From the NCBI GenBank assembly GCA_036961355.1, contig JBALVL010000004.1, positions 62,001 through 126,000 on the forward strand: 64,000 nucleotides of DNA, read 5' to 3'. Each line of letters begins with the position of its first letter. The first letter of the stretch is position 1. Below are positions 1-8,995 of this stretch, piece by piece. The stretch is from Motiliproteus sp036961355 (GTDB lineage: Bacteria; Pseudomonadota; Gammaproteobacteria; Pseudomonadales; Balneatricaceae). Below the pieces are notes generated by a model. The model was not told the DNA's origin, searched no databases, and saw nothing but the letters and a program-made list of their open reading frames with translations. The position numbers and the translations under genes were made by a program.

Positions 1-396
1 AACCTGTCTAAGGGTGAACCACTGTTCAGCGGTGGGGTTTGAGCCACCTGTGTTGGTTCACTGTTGGAATCTGTCATTAAGTAACGCCTGAACAATTTGA
101 GATACAACGACACTAGGATACAACCACACTAGAAGTCATCACTTATCGTCACTATGGCTCATCGCCGTTGATTTTTCTCGTCTTTGTTCTCGCCCGAATG
201 CGTGGCTTGAGAAATGATGAGAAGCGGCGGTATTTGTGACTGTTGTGACTGTTGGGATTGTTATGAAAGGACCCAGTCGTCGGTAGATTCGTTTACTCGC
301 CTGCAAACGGCGTTTGAGGCGAGCAGGTAAAGCAGGAAAAACTGAACCGCATGACGTTCACCATACGGCTGGTTTCATTCCCGCTTTCATTCCCGG
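1..396. other. Left-edge non-coding stretch
   Basis: No reading frame here has a convincing start, ribosome site and protein-like composition. The only structure I see is the inverted repeat at 296-323. The stretch lies downstream of the minus-strand TRAP gene, so it should hold its 3' untranslated end and the boundary with whatever lies to the left of the window. Confidence 0.5.
296..323. repeat. Inverted repeat, possible terminator
   Basis: Two arms (CTCGCCT and CAAACG, then CGTTTG and AGGCGAG) pair almost completely around a single G, with one unpaired base. It sits about 75 bases past the stop of the minus-strand TRAP gene. Neither side has a clear T-run, so it is at best a weak or bidirectional terminator. 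Confidence 0.4.
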
Positions 397-1491
397 TTAT
401 AGGCCGAGTGCGCGGTTACGCTGTTCGACATAGGCCTGGTCAGAGATCTTAGCCCAAGCACCGATCTCGGCACGGGCGGTAACAAAGCTCTTGTGGATAC
501 GTGCAGCCAACTCGCTATGCTGCTGAACTTCGTCGAAGACCTCTTCGGCGGCTTCACTGAAGGCGTCGTAGACATCGTCGTTGAAGCGACGTAGCTTGAC
601 GCCCTGATCGTTAACCAGCGATGCCAATGCAGCACCGTTCTTGGCGTTGTACTCTGACATCATCACTTCGTTTTCCATCGATGCCGCTGCATTGATGATC
701 AACTGATCTGAAGGTGACAGATTATCCCACCACTTCTTGTTCATGCCGATGCTGAGCATAGCGCCCGGCTCGTGCATACCCGGATAGTAATAGTACTTGG
801 CGGCTTCGTAGAATTTCATCGCCTGGTCGTTCCAGGGACCTACCCATTCGGTGGCGTCGATCGCACCGGAAACCAAGTTTTCATAAATCTGACTGCCAGG
901 CAGTGACACTGGTGAGGCATCCAGTTTGGCCATCACATCGCCGCCCAAACCGGGCATACGAATTTTGAGTCCTTTTAGATCGTCGGGGGAGTTGATCTCC
1001 TTACGGAACCAACCGCCCATCTGAACACCAGTGTTACCGCACATCAATCCCTTAATGCCAAACGGTGCTGCCAGCTCATCCCACAGCTCCTGACCACCAC
1101 CAAAACGCATCCAGGCGTTGAATTCGTTAGCAGAAAGACCGAACGGAACAGAGGTGAAATACGCAAAACCGGGGTGTTTACCTTTCCAGTAGTACTCAGC
1201 GCCATGGTAGATCTGGGCGTTACCGGAAGCGACTTCGTCAAACGAGTCAAAGGCTTTAACTCGCTCGCCGGAGGCGAAATAGTTGACCTGAATACGACCG
1301 TCGGTCATGTCGGTTACACGCTTAGCAAAGCGCTGAGCACCGGTACCCAGTCCGGGGAAATCCCGTGGCCAGGTCGAAACCATATTGACTTCCATGCGAT
1401 CTTTGGCAATGGCCGGGGCTGATAGCGTCGATGCTGCGGCGACACCTCCCAGACCGATCAATCCTTTTTTCAATGCATCACGTCTGTTCAT
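397..1491 (-). CDS. TRAP transporter substrate-binding protein (DctP family)
   Basis: A periplasmic solute receptor of 364 residues, the usual length for the DctP/TakP-type TRAP family, which hands organic acids or related solutes to a DctQM membrane permease. Residues 1-29 form an export signal with an RRDALKK twin-arginine-like motif, a hydrophobic core and a likely cut after SAPAIA. The remainder has typical family sequence, including WVGPWNDQ and YYYPGMHEPG. No DctQ or DctM gene is adjacent within the window, so the permease must lie elsewhere. The gene is separated from the polysaccharide locus by about 250 bases and is probably not functionally part of it. The ligand cannot be told from sequence. 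Confidence 0.9.
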   Translation of the reverse strand: MNRRDALKKGLIGLGGVAAASTLSAPAIAKDRMEVNMVSTWPRDFPGLGTGAQRFAKRVTDMTDGRIQVNYFASGERVKAFDSFDEVASGNAQIYHGAEYYWKGKHPGFAYFTSVPFGLSANEFNAWMRFGGGQELWDELAAPFGIKGLMCGNTGVQMGGWFRKEINSPDDLKGLKIRMPGLGGDVMAKLDASPVSLPGSQIYENLVSGAIDATEWVGPWNDQAMKFYEAAKYYYYPGMHEPGAMLSIGMNKKWWDNLSPSDQLIINAAASMENEVMMSEYNAKNGAALASLVNDQGVKLRRFNDDVYDAFSEAAEEVFDEVQQHSELAARIHKSFVTARAEIGAWAKISDQAYVEQRNRALGL

Positions 1492-1715
1492 AGAGTCTTA
1501 TCCTCAAATACTATTATTGTTGTCTATGCCTTTCGTTTAATACTCTTTGACTAACTGCTTGAGTTTACTGTTAGTAACCGAGAAATATCCAGCAGAAGCG
1601 GATGTACTACGACCAATGATTAATAGCCTTGGTAAACCCGAATAAAAATACGGTATTAACTGTGAGGGTCAATGCCGATATTTGGTCGCCAAGTACGGTG
1701 AGTGATGTTGTGCTC

Positions 1716-1733
1716 TGGGTGGGTTTTCACCCA
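1716..1733. repeat. Small hairpin downstream of OCD-like gene
   Basis: TGGGTG and CACCCA form a six-base-pair stem with a six-base loop just past the stop of the minus-strand ornithine-cyclodeaminase-like gene. There is no T-run after it on the minus strand. It may be a weak terminator. Confidence 0.3.
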
Positions 1734-1741
1734 TAGAGGGC

Positions 1742-2704
1742 TTAACTGCTGTGCTGGTAGACCATGATGGCAGCGGCCAAATCTTCGAGTGCCGCGCCGA
1801 CCGATTTAAACAGGGTGATCGCTTCGGTGTTGCTTCGCCCCTGCCGTTGTTGCCGGCAAAGTTGGTACAGGTCTGCCTTAATGTCGTCAGGACTAATCAG
1901 GCCTTGTTGGAGCGGTATTACGATATCACCCGCTTCTTTGCAAGCTCCGTCACGGGTATCGACATACAGATCCGCCCTGTTAATCACCGTATCATCAGCT
2001 TCGCGCATATCGGGTTTAAAGCCACCGACCAGGTCAACGTGAGTGCCGGGGCTGAGCCATTGGCCATTGATTAATGGCTGCTTACTGAGGGTCGCGCAGC
2101 TGATGATGTCGGCTTGGCCACATTGCTGCTGTAAATCTTCTACGGCAGTTACCGGTAAGCCTTGGCTTCGAAGCCGTTGAGACAATTGTTCGGCTTTGTC
2201 GATATCGCGGCCCCATAGTGAAATTTGCTGCAGCTCGAAGGCGGCGGCGTAAGCTTCTATAAAGTTGGCGCTTAGGGCACCTGTTCCCACCATCAACAGA
2301 TGTTTGCTATCGGGTCGGGCCAGAAAGCCTGCGGCCAGGACGAAGGCAGCAGCGGTTCGTCGGACGGTAAGCGCAGGTGCGTCGATCATCGCCAGCAATT
2401 GACCGGTTTTACCGCAACTGAGCAGGTAGCTGCCGTTGATGGTCGGTAACTGATGATTGCTGTTATCGGGAAACACGCTGACCTGTTTGACGCCGAGATA
2501 ACGGCCTTCGATCCAGGCCGGCATCAGTAATAAGGTCGCGTTGGTTTGATCGGCAACCGCGATGTCGTGATGGTGACGCACCGGCATCACGCAGCCTTCG
2601 ACGAATTGTTGCCGCAGTGCTTCGATTAACGGTAGCCAGGCAAGCGACTGACGGACCTGTTCAGCGTTGATGAGTTTGGGGCTCGTGCCAGTACTCAGGG
2701 TCAT
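1742..2704 (-). CDS. Ornithine cyclodeaminase / mu-crystallin family protein
   Basis: An NAD(P)-dependent enzyme of 320 residues, full length for the OCD/mu-crystallin family, whose members deaminate ornithine, reduce ketimines, or make alanine or diaminopropionate-type products. The N-terminal substrate region (MPVRHH, then LLMPAW) is followed by a Rossmann segment with MVGTGALSANFIEA and LWGRD, and a late IISCATLS. It starts 17 bases after the stop of the PLP decarboxylase gene on the same strand, so the two are probably co-transcribed. That pairing suggests an amino-acid-derived building block or lyase step linked to the polysaccharide module. The precise reaction is not predictable. I see no clear Shine-Dalgarno before the ATG. 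Confidence 0.85.
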   Translation of the reverse strand: MTLSTGTSPKLINAEQVRQSLAWLPLIEALRQQFVEGCVMPVRHHHDIAVADQTNATLLLMPAWIEGRYLGVKQVSVFPDNSNHQLPTINGSYLLSCGKTGQLLAMIDAPALTVRRTAAAFVLAAGFLARPDSKHLLMVGTGALSANFIEAYAAAFELQQISLWGRDIDKAEQLSQRLRSQGLPVTAVEDLQQQCGQADIISCATLSKQPLINGQWLSPGTHVDLVGGFKPDMREADDTVINRADLYVDTRDGACKEAGDIVIPLQQGLISPDDIKADLYQLCRQQRQGRSNTEAITLFKSVGAALEDLAAAIMVYQHSS

Positions 2705-2720
2705 AGGGTAGCGCCCAGGG

Positions 2721-4046
2721 TCATAACAAAAGTTCCGCGGGTAGCGGATGGCTGAGGAACCCTTGCGGGCTGGCGCTCAGGCCATAAGCTCCCGATTGAC
2801 GCACGACGATCAGATCACCGACCTGGCAACGCGGCAGCTCGACTTTATCAGCGACGGTGTCGAGCGGGGTGCACAATGGCCCGACCACTGTGACTGTTTC
2901 GATCAAATCCACAGCTGTTGTGCTGTTCTGAACCGCTTCAACGAGGCATGCTTCTACCGGGTAGTTCTTACGGATCACCTGACCAAAGTTACCCGAGTTA
3001 GACAGGTGGTGGTGCAGGCCGCCATCGGCGACTAAATAGGTGGTGCCACGGGATACTTTCTTGTCGATAACCTTACAGACGTATAACCCGGCTTCACCGA
3101 CCAGATAGCGGCCCAGTTCCATCACGATCTCGGTATTAGGGGCCAAGGCCTTTATGGGTTGTAATTGTTGTTGCAGATTTGTTGCGATGCTTTTGAGCTG
3201 GAGGGGTTTCTCACCCGGGAAGTAGGCGATACCCAAACCTCCCCCTATGTTGATAAAACGTAACATCAACTGAAAGCTTTCAATCAACTCTGCTGCAAGC
3301 TGCAGGACTTGTGTGTGGGCTTCGCAGATCGCCAGCGGGTTGAGGTTTTGTGAACCGGTAAACAGGTGCAGTCCCTCCGGCTCAATACCATTAGTGCGGC
3401 ACAGGGCAACTGCTTCACCGATCTGTTCGCTGTCGATGCCAAACGGCTTGGCGCCACCGGTCATCTTCATCCCTGACGATTTGAGTTCAAACGCCGGATT
3501 GACACGTAGCGCGATCCGGGCAGGCAAGCCCAGTTGACGGGCGGCATCGGCCGCCTGAGAGATCTGTTGCATCGATTCGGCGTTGATCACAATGCCTGCT
3601 GCAACGGACGCAATAATCTCTGACACGCCCTTACCGGGGCCAGCAAAGCTGATCTCTTTGGGTTCGGTACCGGTGGCGAGGGCAGTAACCAATTCGCCAT
3701 GTGAGGCTACGTCGAGTCCATCGACCAGACCGGCAAGCAGGTTAACCACCGATGGCATTGGATTGGCTTTGATGGCGTAATGCAATTTTATCTGCTTGGG
3801 TAGCGCTTGGCGTAGTTGCTGGACTCGATCGATTATCAAGGTCCGGTCATAGACATAAAAGGGTGTCTGTCCGGCAATGGCCGCGACCTCAGACAACCGA
3901 TGACCGTTAACCAATGGCTGGTTGTCGGGGTCGTCACTGCGATTGGGCCAAATGCTGTGATGCTGCGGTTTCTGCTTGGCGGTCTTGGCTGTTGGCTCAG
4001 TGATTGTAGGGACAGTGATAGTTGGCGCAGTGGTGGATGTTGTCAT
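2721..4046 (-). CDS. PLP-dependent decarboxylase, exosortase A-associated
   Basis: A fold-type III PLP enzyme related to diaminopimelate and ornithine decarboxylases, matching the exosortase A-associated subfamily by sequence and context. The PLP lysine lies in HYAIKANP, with GGGLGIAYF and MELGRYLVGEAG further on as barrel and cofactor segments. The frame can be opened at a TTG at 4064, which overlaps the stop of the ligase gene, but that has no ribosome site. I prefer the ATG at 4046, preceded by AAGG at a workable distance. The N-terminus is low in complexity (Thr/Pro-rich) before the enzyme domain. The substrate is unknown. It sits in an operon with the acyl-CoA ligase and XrtA. Confidence 0.88.
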   Translation of the reverse strand: MTTSTTAPTITVPTITEPTAKTAKQKPQHHSIWPNRSDDPDNQPLVNGHRLSEVAAIAGQTPFYVYDRTLIIDRVQQLRQALPKQIKLHYAIKANPMPSVVNLLAGLVDGLDVASHGELVTALATGTEPKEISFAGPGKGVSEIIASVAAGIVINAESMQQISQAADAARQLGLPARIALRVNPAFELKSSGMKMTGGAKPFGIDSEQIGEAVALCRTNGIEPEGLHLFTGSQNLNPLAICEAHTQVLQLAAELIESFQLMLRFINIGGGLGIAYFPGEKPLQLKSIATNLQQQLQPIKALAPNTEIVMELGRYLVGEAGLYVCKVIDKKVSRGTTYLVADGGLHHHLSNSGNFGQVIRKNYPVEACLVEAVQNSTTAVDLIETVTVVGPLCTPLDTVADKVELPRCQVGDLIVVRQSGAYGLSASPQGFLSHPLPAELLL

Positions 4047-4060
4047 AGTAGCTATCGCCT

Positions 4061-5749
4061 TCAAGCGCTTGGGGTGAAGTGGTTACGGTATATTTCGCTT
4101 AACTGCTTGCGGTCAAACTTGCCGTTGGGGTTGCGAGGCAATGACTGCTCGTTTACTACGATCGCCTGCGGCACCATGAAATTGGGCAGTTCGGTTCTAC
4201 AACGCTGCAACAAAAGTGTACTTAGATTCGCGTTGGTCAGTTTTTCGTTTACTGGCAATTCGTTCTCAGCCAACTCACTAACAAACAACAGCACGGCTTG
4301 TCCTAGCGTCGGATGAGTGATGCCCAGAGCGACCGCGTCACCGACTAGTCCTGAGCTATAGGCGACCTCTTCAACTTCGCTGGGGCTGACCCGATAGCCT
4401 GACGTTTTTATCATCTCATCCTGACGACCGACAAAATAGAGGTAGCCTTCCTCGTCACGCTTGGCGCTGTCGCCGGACCAAACCGCCCGATCATCGAATA
4501 CCAAGCCACCGGCTCGGGACGGCACCGGTTTAAAACGTTCCGCCGTTCGTTGGGCATCGTTCCAATAGCCCTGTGCCACCAAGGGACCACGATGAACCAG
4601 TTCGCCAACCTCGTTGGCCTGACATTCGCTGCCGTCAGGACGCAAGATCAGTACTTCGGCGTTTGGAATCGCCTTTCCGATCGAGCCAGGTTTTCGGTCG
4701 ACATCGGCGGGTGGCAGGTAGGTAGAGCGAAACGCTTCGGTTAAACCGTACATCAAAAAAGGATCGGCCGTGCGGAAGATAGTCCGTAGCTTTTGCAGCA
4801 GGCTTTGCGGCATATGACCGCCGGTATTGGCGAAGTATCGCAGTGTGGAGGCGCTTTCTTCGGTCCATTTGAGGTTTGCGATCTGGTGCCACAACGGTGG
4901 AACGGCGGTAATACCGGTGATGCGGTGTTTGACCACCTGCTTGAGCACGTCGTTGGGTAGCAGGAAGTCGAGTAACACGCAGCAAGCACCGCTGGCGAAT
5001 GCGGTGGTGATCTGGCTAAGACCAGCATCAAAACTGAGTGGCAGCAAGGCCAGAATGTGATCCTGATCATGGTTGCCGATATAGCTTGATACGCTGCTGG
5101 CACCAACCATCAGGTTACGATGTGATAACACCACACCTTTGGGTTTACCCGTGCTGCCCGAGGTATATAAAATCGCGGCCATATCGCTGTCGGTTAGCGT
5201 CGGTTCGTTGGATACAGGGTCAACAGCGGTCAACGCTTGCCATCCCATGACCCGATAAGTCGAATTAGCGGTTGTTGTATCTGACTCTGACCCTGCACCT
5301 GTGTTTACATCAGTTTTTACAACAGGCTCAATCGTATCGTTATGGAGCGTGTCGGCGTCGACTAACACAACCCAGCGCAGGTCGTGGCAGTGAGCCAGTA
5401 CCGGCACAAGTTGCAGTGCGCGGGCACGGTTCGTTACCAGGATACGGGCATTGCAGTCATTGAGGATGTGGCCGACCTGCGGAGGTTTGAGTACCGGGTT
5501 GACCGGTACAAAGCTGCCACCGGCCAGACTGGTGCCGAACAATGCGCTGATAGTCTCGGGTTGTTTGGGCAGGTATACGGCGACTCTTTCCTGACGTGCC
5601 AGATCGAGTTGCTGAAACCCCGCCGCACAGCGTTGTACCGATCGCCACAACTGGGTGTAATTGAGTGTTTGTTGTTTATAAACCAGCGCTTGGTGCTCTG
5701 CTCGTAACGTTGCTTGAGCCGAGACTAGGTGATGAAACAGGTAACCCAT
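4061..5749 (-). CDS. AMP-forming acyl-CoA ligase, exosortase A-associated
   Basis: A 562-residue member of the ANL adenylating enzymes. It has the phosphate-binding motif TSGSTGKPKG at about residues 196-205, a YGLTEAF adenylate motif, GYRVSPSEVEEV, and the C-terminal catalytic lysine region PRNPNGKFDRK. It should activate an acyl or amino-acyl carboxylate as AMP ester and load it onto CoA or, more likely here, onto the small acyl carrier protein encoded across the divergent promoter at 10.7 kb. The start codon overlaps the XrtA stop by one base (TAATG), implying translational coupling. A loop around residues 133-185, rich in Asp, Thr and Ser, looks like an insertion. Confidence 0.92.
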   Translation of the reverse strand: MGYLFHHLVSAQATLRAEHQALVYKQQTLNYTQLWRSVQRCAAGFQQLDLARQERVAVYLPKQPETISALFGTSLAGGSFVPVNPVLKPPQVGHILNDCNARILVTNRARALQLVPVLAHCHDLRWVVLVDADTLHNDTIEPVVKTDVNTGAGSESDTTTANSTYRVMGWQALTAVDPVSNEPTLTDSDMAAILYTSGSTGKPKGVVLSHRNLMVGASSVSSYIGNHDQDHILALLPLSFDAGLSQITTAFASGACCVLLDFLLPNDVLKQVVKHRITGITAVPPLWHQIANLKWTEESASTLRYFANTGGHMPQSLLQKLRTIFRTADPFLMYGLTEAFRSTYLPPADVDRKPGSIGKAIPNAEVLILRPDGSECQANEVGELVHRGPLVAQGYWNDAQRTAERFKPVPSRAGGLVFDDRAVWSGDSAKRDEEGYLYFVGRQDEMIKTSGYRVSPSEVEEVAYSSGLVGDAVALGITHPTLGQAVLLFVSELAENELPVNEKLTNANLSTLLLQRCRTELPNFMVPQAIVVNEQSLPRNPNGKFDRKQLSEIYRNHFTPSA

Positions 5750-7347
5750 TACTGACTCGCTTGGTTTGAATTGGTATGGGGTAGCGCAGCATTTTTTTGG
5801 TCGATACGGGGCCAGTTGCTCGATACAAAATCAGACAGTAGCCGGTCGGCTCGCTGGCTATCGACATAATCGTTGGACACAATATAAACCGAACCGGGGT
5901 GCGGTGAACCATTGAAACGATTTAGCGCTTGCCATAATTTGGTGGTAACAACACTGCTTGATAATTGATTGTAAGCCCGGTACCAGTGCCACACACGCCG
6001 CTTGGTTCCGTTCACGTGTCGGAGCTCGGTAACGGTGACGGGCAGGGAGACACCCGCTTGTGTGAAGAGGACACGGCTACGGCTTTTCATAGACCAGTGA
6101 TCGGCACTGTTGATCTGATTCATCTGATTAACAAGCTCTTTGTCCTGCTGCTCTGATTGATAATCGGCGATATACAGCCCCACCTTGTCGGTGTCTGCAG
6201 ATGCTGAACCGTCGATATCGCTCTGAGGAGCTTGGTAGAAAGCCAATGTTGACTGGTCGGCACCCACGTAGTTCGGTTGCCAGTCACTGTTGCTCGACTC
6301 CATTATCGCCCAAGGAGCCAGGTCGGATTGGTAGGCGGGCAATAGCGCTTGTCCGGAGCTTTGTGATAATCGAGTTGATGCGAATGCGATCAAAAAGAAG
6401 ATGGCCAGTGTCAGAGCGGTTGATGTTCTCCGAGGTAAAAATGACGAGATAGCGGCTGCACCCGGAGGCAGAGGTTTACTGGCCAATGGGGGTTCGGCAT
6501 CGCGCCAGTAGCTACCAACCCAGAACATAAGCGCCATGACTAATCCAAAAAACAACCAGCCGTAGATTAGATGATCTACCCCCGTGGCGTATTTCATATC
6601 GGATAGATGGGCGATCAATACAATGCCGTAAGCCCTGATGCCGTTAGCAAGGATCGGCACCAGGAATGAGGCGAGGATAAATAGGCCTCGCTTAAGCGGC
6701 TGCTGGTAGGTCAGATAAGCGTATAACACGCTGACCGCCACTGATGCGATCAGATAACGGATACCAGAGCAGGCTTCGGCTACCTCGAAACGGCCGGTTG
6801 GAATTTCGATGAATAGGCCGTTGATGTAGACCGGGATACCGCTAAAACGCAATGCCTGAACCGTGATGTCGGCCGTGATCTGTTGCAAAGCGGGGGTTAG
6901 CTCATCGCCGAACGGAACCATGAACAGCAGGTATCCCAGTGGGAATAGTAACGCGCGAAACAGTGCTAGTCCGAACTGCGCAGCAACCAGTGCGATCAAA
7001 ACCCCTACTGCCGCAAGCTGGTGTAATACCGTGATATCAGCAGCGATTCCGAGTAACCAGATCAGAGAGCCGATGCCAACAGCGGCCACGGCCAGCAGAC
7101 TTTGTCCGGGTTCTATTCTTTGCCAATGCGCCTTACTGCGCCAGATCAACCAGATAGAGATCAGAGGCACCAGCATGCCATGGGCGTAAGTGTCGGAGCG
7201 ATACCAGATAGCAGCCATGCTGATAAGGCTTGGCCAAAACAGCAGAAAAAAAGCGATAAACGGCAGTACCAGCAAAACCTTTTGATAAGGGCTTAGCCGG
7301 TCGGATACGGGTTGAACAATGCCGCTGGTGTTGATGTTTTGGTTCAT
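5749..7347 (-). CDS. xrtA: Exosortase A fused to EpsI domain
   Basis: An integral inner-membrane cysteine transpeptidase-like enzyme that is expected to recognise and cut PEP-CTERM tails. It has 532 residues. Residues 1-285 are multi-pass membrane with the three catalytic positions visible: Cys193 in EACSGIRYL, Arg238 in NGIRAYG and His259 in VDHLIYG. After another hydrophobic stretch near 310-325, the C-terminal part to the end is a periplasmic EpsI-like (DUF3485) domain, an arrangement typical of XrtA. Its likely substrate is the PEP-CTERM protein encoded at 49.8-50.7 kb. It is coupled to the ligase gene downstream. The ribosome site is weak. The domain order and catalytic triad make the call firm. 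Confidence 0.95.
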   Translation of the reverse strand: MNQNINTSGIVQPVSDRLSPYQKVLLVLPFIAFFLLFWPSLISMAAIWYRSDTYAHGMLVPLISIWLIWRSKAHWQRIEPGQSLLAVAAVGIGSLIWLLGIAADITVLHQLAAVGVLIALVAAQFGLALFRALLFPLGYLLFMVPFGDELTPALQQITADITVQALRFSGIPVYINGLFIEIPTGRFEVAEACSGIRYLIASVAVSVLYAYLTYQQPLKRGLFILASFLVPILANGIRAYGIVLIAHLSDMKYATGVDHLIYGWLFFGLVMALMFWVGSYWRDAEPPLASKPLPPGAAAISSFLPRRTSTALTLAIFFLIAFASTRLSQSSGQALLPAYQSDLAPWAIMESSNSDWQPNYVGADQSTLAFYQAPQSDIDGSASADTDKVGLYIADYQSEQQDKELVNQMNQINSADHWSMKSRSRVLFTQAGVSLPVTVTELRHVNGTKRRVWHWYRAYNQLSSSVVTTKLWQALNRFNGSPHPGSVYIVSNDYVDSQRADRLLSDFVSSNWPRIDQKNAALPHTNSNQASQ

Positions 7348-7484
7348 GTAGTACTCGAATGCCGTATTGGTGATTGTGAAATTGACGCAAATGCTGTGTG
7401 GCCAGTGCTACAGAGTACGGTGATCAGAGCGCCTGAACTGTTGTTAAAGAACGGCGGACAATGATCGGCGCACATAGTCTGCGG

Positions 7485-8561
7485 TCACCCTAAATACTTG
7501 GATAGCATCGGCCCGAGCAGTTGAGATACTTTCAAGGGTAGTCGTTGCCAAGCTGCGATGAAGTATTTGTACTTGGGGTTGTTGGGACTGATGTCCGGTA
7601 CAGCATCGGCCTTAACCAGATGATACTCGTAGCATAGGGGTTCGGGTTCAAAGCCCCAGTGACGTTTGTAGTTGTAGGGGCCGCTGTCATTTTTACTGCG
7701 ACCAAAATCGTAGATTTCGATGCCACGCTCCAGGGCGCGACAGAGCTGATCCCAATACATGAAATCCATCGATTTGAGTTGGCGAGATTCAGGTAAGCCA
7801 CCGCCGTAGTAAGGCAGCACTTCATTGCGGAAGTAGAAGCTCATCAGACTACTGCGTGGTTGGTCATCCTGTAACACCGTTACAATCTCGCAATCATCGC
7901 CAAACTCTGTCTCTAGCGCTTTGAGAAAACAGCGTGAGAATACCGGCGTGCCGAGGTTTCTGACGCTGGTAGAGTATGTCTCGTAGAATGTATCGAAGTG
8001 TGGCGTGGCGGGGGAGTTAAGTTCTATCCGGTGCTGATTCTTAATACCCTGGCGGATAACAGCACGCTGTTTACGTTTCATCGCCAACATATTTTTCTCG
8101 ACGTCGGTATCTAGTTGGCGGCGAAAGGCGGAGTGTTTGCGTTTGTTTGGCCAGCCGTCTGTTTGTGGCTGTCGGTGGCGTAGTTCCAGATAATCGACCT
8201 GCAGTTTTTCGGCGAGCTGTTTGGCATGTTCTAGCAGTGCTTGCCGTGCATCATCACTCGTTGCTGCGACACCGCCGTAGACACAGAACGGGGTCGATAC
8301 CAGTGAGTGGCCGAACAACCAACTTTTAATCTCAAAAAGCGGTAGTACCCCTTCGATTTTGCCATCTAGCTCGGCATACAGGTAATAGGGACGATGCCCG
8401 ACACTCTGCGCTATGACGTTTTTCCAGCCGCTACGATGAAAGAAGGTTGCTTCGGGGCAGTGCTCGACAAACTGGTCCCAACGCTGGCAAACCGAATCGG
8501 GGACATGGGTTTGGGAAGAGGGGGAAGAAGGAGTGTCGCTGAGGGTACTGATGACAAGCAA
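7485..8561 (-). CDS. FemAB-like acyl/aminoacyltransferase, XrtA system-associated
   Basis: A 358-residue GNAT-fold protein of the FemAB group found with XrtA loci. Recognisable pieces include FFHRSGW near the start, LPYYGGGLPESR, and the conserved end YDFGRSKNDSGPYNYKR. FemAB proteins move amino acids or acyl groups onto cell-surface precursors, so transfer onto the polysaccharide or a lipid intermediate is plausible. The start is TTG, supported by a clear AAAGGA seven bases upstream. It begins the minus-strand arm of a divergent promoter region shared with the amidotransferase-like gene, and about 137 bases separate it from xrtA. Confidence 0.9.
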   Translation of the reverse strand: MLVISTLSDTPSSPSSQTHVPDSVCQRWDQFVEHCPEATFFHRSGWKNVIAQSVGHRPYYLYAELDGKIEGVLPLFEIKSWLFGHSLVSTPFCVYGGVAATSDDARQALLEHAKQLAEKLQVDYLELRHRQPQTDGWPNKRKHSAFRRQLDTDVEKNMLAMKRKQRAVIRQGIKNQHRIELNSPATPHFDTFYETYSTSVRNLGTPVFSRCFLKALETEFGDDCEIVTVLQDDQPRSSLMSFYFRNEVLPYYGGGLPESRQLKSMDFMYWDQLCRALERGIEIYDFGRSKNDSGPYNYKRHWGFEPEPLCYEYHLVKADAVPDISPNNPKYKYFIAAWQRLPLKVSQLLGPMLSKYLG

Positions 8562-8995
8562 ATCAAAATCCTTTTAAAAAAATGCAAACTGCTGCTGGCG
8601 CAACTGCTAAGGCCGAGCATTGCGAAAACAGCTGTCGACCTAGGATTTTATGATAACGCTGCATTGGCAGGCTATATAATTTCTGGCGAATATTTCGCAG
8701 ACCCTAAGCTAGCAGATGACGGCACAAACTCAAGCATCCAAACCGGTAAATACTGCTAATTATTGGTTGCTGCGGTTGATGTAACACTAACATTGGGTTA
8801 TTTATTGCGTGTAGTATCCAGATCGCGTTTGATTTCAGCTCTTTGGGTGGTGATGCTGAAGATCGGTATGTTGTGCGGTTTGATAGTTTTGTGAATGACC
8901 TGCAACCCTATCAGGGGGTTGGACTGGGGTTGTTTGTTACCCGTTATGCAAGGTTCTGAAGGCTGTCGCGTCAGCCATTGCAGGAAAGGACACCT
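8562..8995. other. Divergent promoter region between FemAB-like and amidotransferase-like genes
   Basis: About 430 bases with no convincing gene; a frame crossing 8394-8759 is a shadow. It must contain the promoters for both arms of the core locus. On the plus strand there is a GG-N10-GC element near 8795-8808 (listed separately), a weaker one at 8684-8699 (TGGC then CGCA), and a TATAAT at 8675-8680 without a good -35 partner. No terminator is seen. Confidence 0.6.
8794..8809 (+). promoter_or_regulatory. Candidate sigma-54 promoter, plus-strand EPS operon
   Basis: GG at 8795-8796 and GC at 8807-8808 lie exactly ten bases apart, and the downstream half is TTGC. The upstream half (TGGGTT) departs from TGGCAC. 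It would give a leader of roughly 175 bases before the ATG at 8996. This is weaker than the elements at 44.5, 46.5 and 49.7 kb. Confidence 0.35.

Noticed and set aside
8394..8759. 121-residue plus-strand frame over the FemAB-like gene start
   Set aside because: It overlaps a well-supported gene on the other strand and has no family features.
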